Positions 5,913 through 8,567 of a DNA stretch of 8,567 bases are shown here, one piece after another. The position numbers and the translations under genes are program-made. Source of the DNA: Enterovirga sp. (GTDB lineage Bacteria > Pseudomonadota > Alphaproteobacteria > Rhizobiales > Beijerinckiaceae); the NCBI GenBank assembly GCA_028290385.1, contig JAQGJZ010000137.1, forward strand, positions 1-8,567. Reading direction: 5' to 3'. Within the stretch, counting starts at the first letter, position 1; the number at the start of each line of letters is the position of its first letter. The notes beneath the pieces were generated by a model. It did no database searches. It had not been told where the DNA came from and saw only the letters and a list, made by a program, of their open reading frames with translations.

Positions 5913-5964
5913 GGTTGAACTCATACGCGCGGGCACTCGCTCACGTGTTCAGGAATTTGCGACC

Positions 5965-7083
5965 GTGCAGGATGGAGGCGGACAACTCGCCCAGGCCGGT
6001 GCATCCGAGCGGGCACAACGTGCCGCCGACGATCACACGCCGGCGCCTCGGCGTTCTGTCTCGCGCAATGGGCACGGCCAGGAGGTTCGGCGGGCGGCCC
6101 GCGCCTATGCCGCGCTCGACCTCGGCACGAACAATTGCCGGCTGCTGATCGCCGAACCGTCGTACCACGAGTTCCGCGTCGTCGATGCGTTTTCCCGGAT
6201 CGTCCGCCTGGGGGAGGGGCTCGGCCTCGGCGACACCCTGAACGAGGACGCGATCGACCGCACGATCTCGGCCCTGCGGGTCTGCCGGGCCAAGATCGAG
6301 GCCCGCAACGTCGTCCGCTCCCGGCTCATCGCCACCGAGGCGTGCCGCCTCGCCTCCAACGGCCTCGCCTTCATCCAGCGGGTCCGCAGCGAGGTCGGGA
6401 TCGATATCGAGATCGTGGACCGCCAGACCGAGGCGACGCTCGCCGTCATGGGCTGCGCCTCCCTCGCGCACCCGAAGGCGGGCTCCGTCATCATTTTCGA
6501 CATCGGCGGCGGCTCGACCGAGGTCGCCTGGCTCGACGGGCAGACGGGCTCCTCCCTCCCGTGCCCGAGCGAACGGATCCGCGCCTGGGACTCGCTCGCG
6601 GTCGGCGTCGTGACGCTGGCGGAGCGGCATGGCGGGCGCCGCGTCACGTCCTCCGTCTTCGAGGACATGGTGGACGAGGTGTCGGGGCGGCTTCTGCCCT
6701 TCGCGCTGAAGGCGGGTGCCGCCGCGGCCTCGCCGAATTTCCACCTCCTGGGCACCTCGGGCACCGTCACCACGGTCGGCGGCATCCATCTCGGGCTCGA
6801 GCGCTATGACCGGCGCCGGGTGGACGGCATGTGGATGCGGGACGACGAGATCTCGGCGGTCATTGACCGGCTGCTGGAAACCAATATCGATCAAAGGGCG
6901 CAGAATCCCTGCATCGGACGGGACCGGGCCGATCTCGTCCTTGCCGGCTGCGCGATCCTCGAGGCGATCCGGCGCGCTTTTCCGGCGCCCTATCTTCGGA
7001 TCGCGGATCGTGGGCTCCGCGAAGGTCTTTTGATGAGCATGATGCGCGAGGACAGGGTCTGGACGCGCCGGGGTTCGGCTTGA
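5965..7083 (+). CDS. Ppx/GppA-family phosphatase (exopolyphosphatase / pppGpp phosphohydrolase)
   Basis: Cytoplasmic ASKHA-fold enzyme that removes terminal phosphates from polyphosphate or pppGpp. With the chosen start it has 372 residues. Phosphate loop 1 is [14 protein letters not shown] (49-62), TEACRLA is at 124-130, and [13 protein letters not shown] (151-163) contains the conserved acidic turn. Phosphate loop 2 is [12 protein letters not shown] (176-187), and the third nucleotide/phosphate loop is [14 protein letters not shown] (261-274). It is much shorter than E. coli Ppx (513 aa), so it is the two-domain form without the C-terminal HD-like part. I prefer GTG 5965, with AGGAA nine bases upstream, to an in-frame ATG at 5827 that would precede the candidate promoter. 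Residues 1-45 are polar, probably disordered. The stop overlaps the rlmE start. Whether polyphosphate or pppGpp is the real substrate cannot be decided here. Confidence 0.93.
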   Translation: MQDGGGQLAQAGASERAQRAADDHTPAPRRSVSRNGHGQEVRRAARAYAALDLGTNNCRLLIAEPSYHEFRVVDAFSRIVRLGEGLGLGDTLNEDAIDRTISALRVCRAKIEARNVVRSRLIATEACRLASNGLAFIQRVRSEVGIDIEIVDRQTEATLAVMGCASLAHPKAGSVIIFDIGGGSTEVAWLDGQTGSSLPCPSERIRAWDSLAVGVVTLAERHGGRRVTSSVFEDMVDEVSGRLLPFALKAGAAAASPNFHLLGTSGTVTTVGGIHLGLERYDRRRVDGMWMRDDEISAVIDRLLETNIDQRAQNPCIGRDRADLVLAGCAILEAIRRAFPAPYLRIADRGLREGLLMSMMREDRVWTRRGSA

Positions 7084-7799
7084 GCGCAGACAAGGGCAAG
7101 AGCGGTCTGAAGGCTGCAGGGCGGCAGAAGGTCAGGAAGGGCGGGAACCGCACGCCCTCCCAGCGCGCCTGGCTCGAGCGGCAGCTCAACGATCCGTATG
7201 TCGCGCGCGCCAAGCGCGACGGCTATCGCTCCCGCGCCGCCTACAAGCTGCTGGAGATCGACGACAAGTTTCGGCTGCTGAAGTCGGGCAGCCGGGTCGT
7301 GGACCTCGGTGCCGCCCCGGGCGGCTGGTCGCAGGTCGCGGCCCAAAGGGTCGGCCGGCAGACCGGCAAGGGCCGGGTGGTCGGGATCGACCTTCTCGAC
7401 ATGGATCCGCTTCCCGGCGTCGATTTCGAGATCCTCGACTTCATGGACGAAGCGGCGCCCGAGCGGCTCAAAGCCATGCTCGGCAGCGGGGCCGATGTCG
7501 TGATGTCCGACATGGCCGCCAACGCCACGGGCCACAAGAAGACCGACCACCTGAAGATCATGGGGCTCGCGGAGGCCGCGGCGGAGTTCGCCCGCGCCGT
7601 GCTGGAGCCCGGCGGCGCGTTCGTCGCAAAAGTCCTGCAGGGCGGCACGGAGAACACGCTTCTGGCCGACCTCAAGCGCGACTTTGCGCAGGTCCGGCAT
7701 GTGAAGCCCGCGGCCAGCCGCTCCGACTCGTCGGAGCTGTACGTTCTCGCGACCGGGTTCCGGGGCGGGGCGGAGCCGGCCTCCGACGAGCCGGCCTAG
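7080..7799 (+). CDS. rlmE: 23S rRNA (uridine-2'-O-)-methyltransferase RlmE (FtsJ/RrmJ)
   Basis: SAM-dependent enzyme that 2'-O-methylates a uridine in the A loop of 23S rRNA (U2552 in E. coli) late in 50S assembly. Its 239 residues match the family along the whole core. The N-terminus is a basic tail (1-28), followed by [11 protein letters not shown] (51-61). The SAM loop is [13 protein letters not shown] (73-85), followed by [14 protein letters not shown] (103-116), VMSDMAAN (141-148) and FVAKVLQGG (181-189). The K-D-K-E catalytic tetrad is K56, D144, K184, E219. The start is TTG at 7080, overlapping the ppx TGA in TTGA, which implies translational coupling; no in-frame ATG exists before the conserved core. 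The acidic C-terminal tail (EPASDEPA) comes from a 15-base tandem duplication. Its stop shares the CTAG at 7796-7799 with the convergent exporter gene. Confidence 0.96.
   Translation: MSADKGKSGLKAAGRQKVRKGGNRTPSQRAWLERQLNDPYVARAKRDGYRSRAAYKLLEIDDKFRLLKSGSRVVDLGAAPGGWSQVAAQRVGRQTGKGRVVGIDLLDMDPLPGVDFEILDFMDEAAPERLKAMLGSGADVVMSDMAANATGHKKTDHLKIMGLAEAAAEFARAVLEPGGAFVAKVLQGGTENTLLADLKRDFAQVRHVKPAASRSDSSELYVLATGFRGGAEPASDEPA
7773..7797. repeat. 15-base-period duplication at the 3' end of rlmE
   Basis: GAGCCGGCCT occurs at 7773-7782 and again at 7788-7797, a period of 15 bases, encoding E-P-A-S-D then E-P-A-stop. Each copy contains the self-complementary GCCGGC (7775-7780 and 7790-7795), so the two can also pair as a six-base GC stem with a nine-base loop. 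In a gap-free convergent junction this is the only candidate structure for 3'-end formation, but no T tract follows. Confidence 0.5.
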
Positions 7800-8567
7800 A
7801 CGCTCTCAGCCATCGGCTTGGCGCGGATCGCCTCGCGGCCCGCCATCTCGGCCCCGGCATCCGGATCGAGCCGCGCGAAGAAGAAGGCGGAGCTCGCCGA
7901 GATGAGGCCCACGGCGAGGAAGGCGGGCCAGAAGTCGCCCGCCGAGAGCTGGGTCCCGTGCCCGACCTGGCTCACGATCTGCAGCACGCCCGCGCCAACC
8001 GCGATTCCGCCGCTCAACGCCACCTGCTGCGTCACGCTGACGAGGCTGGTCGCCCCGCTCATGCGGTCGCTCGGCACCTCCGCGTAAACGATCGTGTTGA
8101 GGCTCGTGAACTGCAGCGAGCGGAAGCAGCCGCCGACGAGCAGCACGGACAGCACGACGAGCGCCGGCGTGTTCGGCTGGAACAGGCCGTTGGCCGCGAT
8201 GAAGGCCGACGCGATGGCGGCGTTCCAGACCAGAACCTGTCGGAACCCGAACACCTTCAGGATGCGGGCCGCGAGCCCCTTCATGACCATCGCGCCCGCC
8301 GCGGACGCGAAGGTCAGGAGCCCCGAATGGAGCGGGCTCAGCCCGAACCCGAGCTGAAACATGAGCGGCAGCAGAAAGGGTATCGCGCCGACCCCGATGC
8401 GGAACAGCACCCCGCCGATCATGCCGTTGCGCATGGTCGGAAGCTTCAGGAGGGTCAGGTCGACGAGCGGGAAGGGGACCCGGAGGGAATGCCGCACGTA
8501 GACGGCGACGAGCACGGCCCCGAGGGCGCCCGCGGCGATCGACGCCTCGATCGGGATGAGATGGCGG
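7796..8567 (-). CDS. MFS exporter, DHA2 (EmrB/HsrA-like) family, C-terminal half
   Basis: The frame is open to the right edge of the window, so the 5' part lies outside; 256 codons are visible. About seven membrane helices can be seen, covering the second half of a 14-helix DHA2 proton-driven drug exporter. Typical features are [17 protein letters not shown] before a helix (the PL-D-L-x-LF-R-N-like linker), [14 protein letters not shown], and the HsrA-like [18 protein letters not shown]. The helix after [18 protein letters not shown] is the late motif of this family. The C-terminus is short and polar. A GTG at 8515 lies inside a helix run and is not a credible start, because the frame continues upstream with hydrophobic residues. 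The inferred role is efflux of small hydrophobic compounds; the substrate is unknown. Confidence 0.88.
   Translation of the reverse strand, partial: RHLIPIEASIAAGALGAVLVAVYVRHSLRVPFPLVDLTLLKLPTMRNGMIGGVLFRIGVGAIPFLLPLMFQLGFGLSPLHSGLLTFASAAGAMVMKGLAARILKVFGFRQVLVWNAAIASAFIAANGLFQPNTPALVVLSVLLVGGCFRSLQFTSLNTIVYAEVPSDRMSGATSLVSVTQQVALSGGIAVGAGVLQIVSQVGHGTQLSAGDFWPAFLAVGLISASSAFFFARLDPDAGAEMAGREAIRAKPMAESV

Noticed and set aside
5827..5964. Upstream ATG giving ppx a 46-residue extension
   Set aside because: It precedes the candidate promoter, lacks a Shine-Dalgarno sequence, and its residues look untranslated; GTG 5965 has AGGAA nine bases upstream.
5941..6894. 317-residue minus-strand frame opposite ppx
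   Set aside because: It lies opposite conserved phosphate loops, and its Asp/Gly/Arg-rich text has no domain.
1..8567. Defence island, mobile element, CRISPR array or undescribed multi-gene system
   Set aside because: No transposase, integrase, tRNA, att-like repeat, nuclease-helicase cluster or spaced repeats; genes are housekeeping types in alternating orientation with uniform codon style.

Overview
The window looks like ordinary chromosome from a GC-rich alphaproteobacterium, most likely of the order Hyphomicrobiales (a Methylobacterium-, Microvirga- or Salinarimonas-like organism). This rests on the strong GC bias at third codon positions, the ppx/gppA-rlmE gene pair, a DUF2244 gene beside nth, and CTTG-type -35 elements. 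The taxonomic call is an inference from gene content and protein style, not from a search. I see no rRNA, tRNA, CRISPR array, insertion sequence or phage gene, and no intergenic gap longer than about 220 bases.

Layout from left to right. (1) A minus-strand gene (80-2017) encodes a Wzx/MVF-type polysaccharide flippase fused to the start of a CelD/BioF2-like acetyltransferase domain. An in-frame TAG at 80-82 cuts that domain, and the same frame then stays open and family-like to the window edge. (2) After a 220-base divergent gap comes a 70-residue small protein (2238-2450, plus), which converges on nth, endonuclease III (2457-3191, minus). (3) nth diverges across only 20 bases from a DUF2244 membrane protein (3212-3715, plus). 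The gap holds overlapping -10-like hexamers on both strands, about 6 bases from each start codon. (4) The DUF2244 gene converges on an unrecognised acidic, helical protein (3752-4441, minus), with a perfect 10-bp hairpin at the junction. (5) An acyl-CoA dehydrogenase (4600-5796, minus) diverges from a Ppx/GppA phosphatase (5965-7083, plus), which overlaps the 23S rRNA methyltransferase gene rlmE (7080-7799, plus) by four bases. (6) rlmE meets a DHA2-type MFS exporter (7796-8567, minus, 5' end outside the window) tail to tail, and the two genes share one CTAG as both stop codons.

Functionally this is a mix of housekeeping genes (base-excision repair, rRNA modification, polyphosphate or (p)ppGpp turnover, acyl-CoA oxidation) with an envelope-polysaccharide gene and a drug-type exporter. 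The only clear multi-gene transcription unit is ppx-rlmE; the remaining genes are single units in alternating orientation. I found no convincing undescribed multi-gene system. The most notable items are the amber-interrupted flippase-acetyltransferase fusion and the compact, possibly leaderless divergent promoter between nth and the DUF2244 gene.
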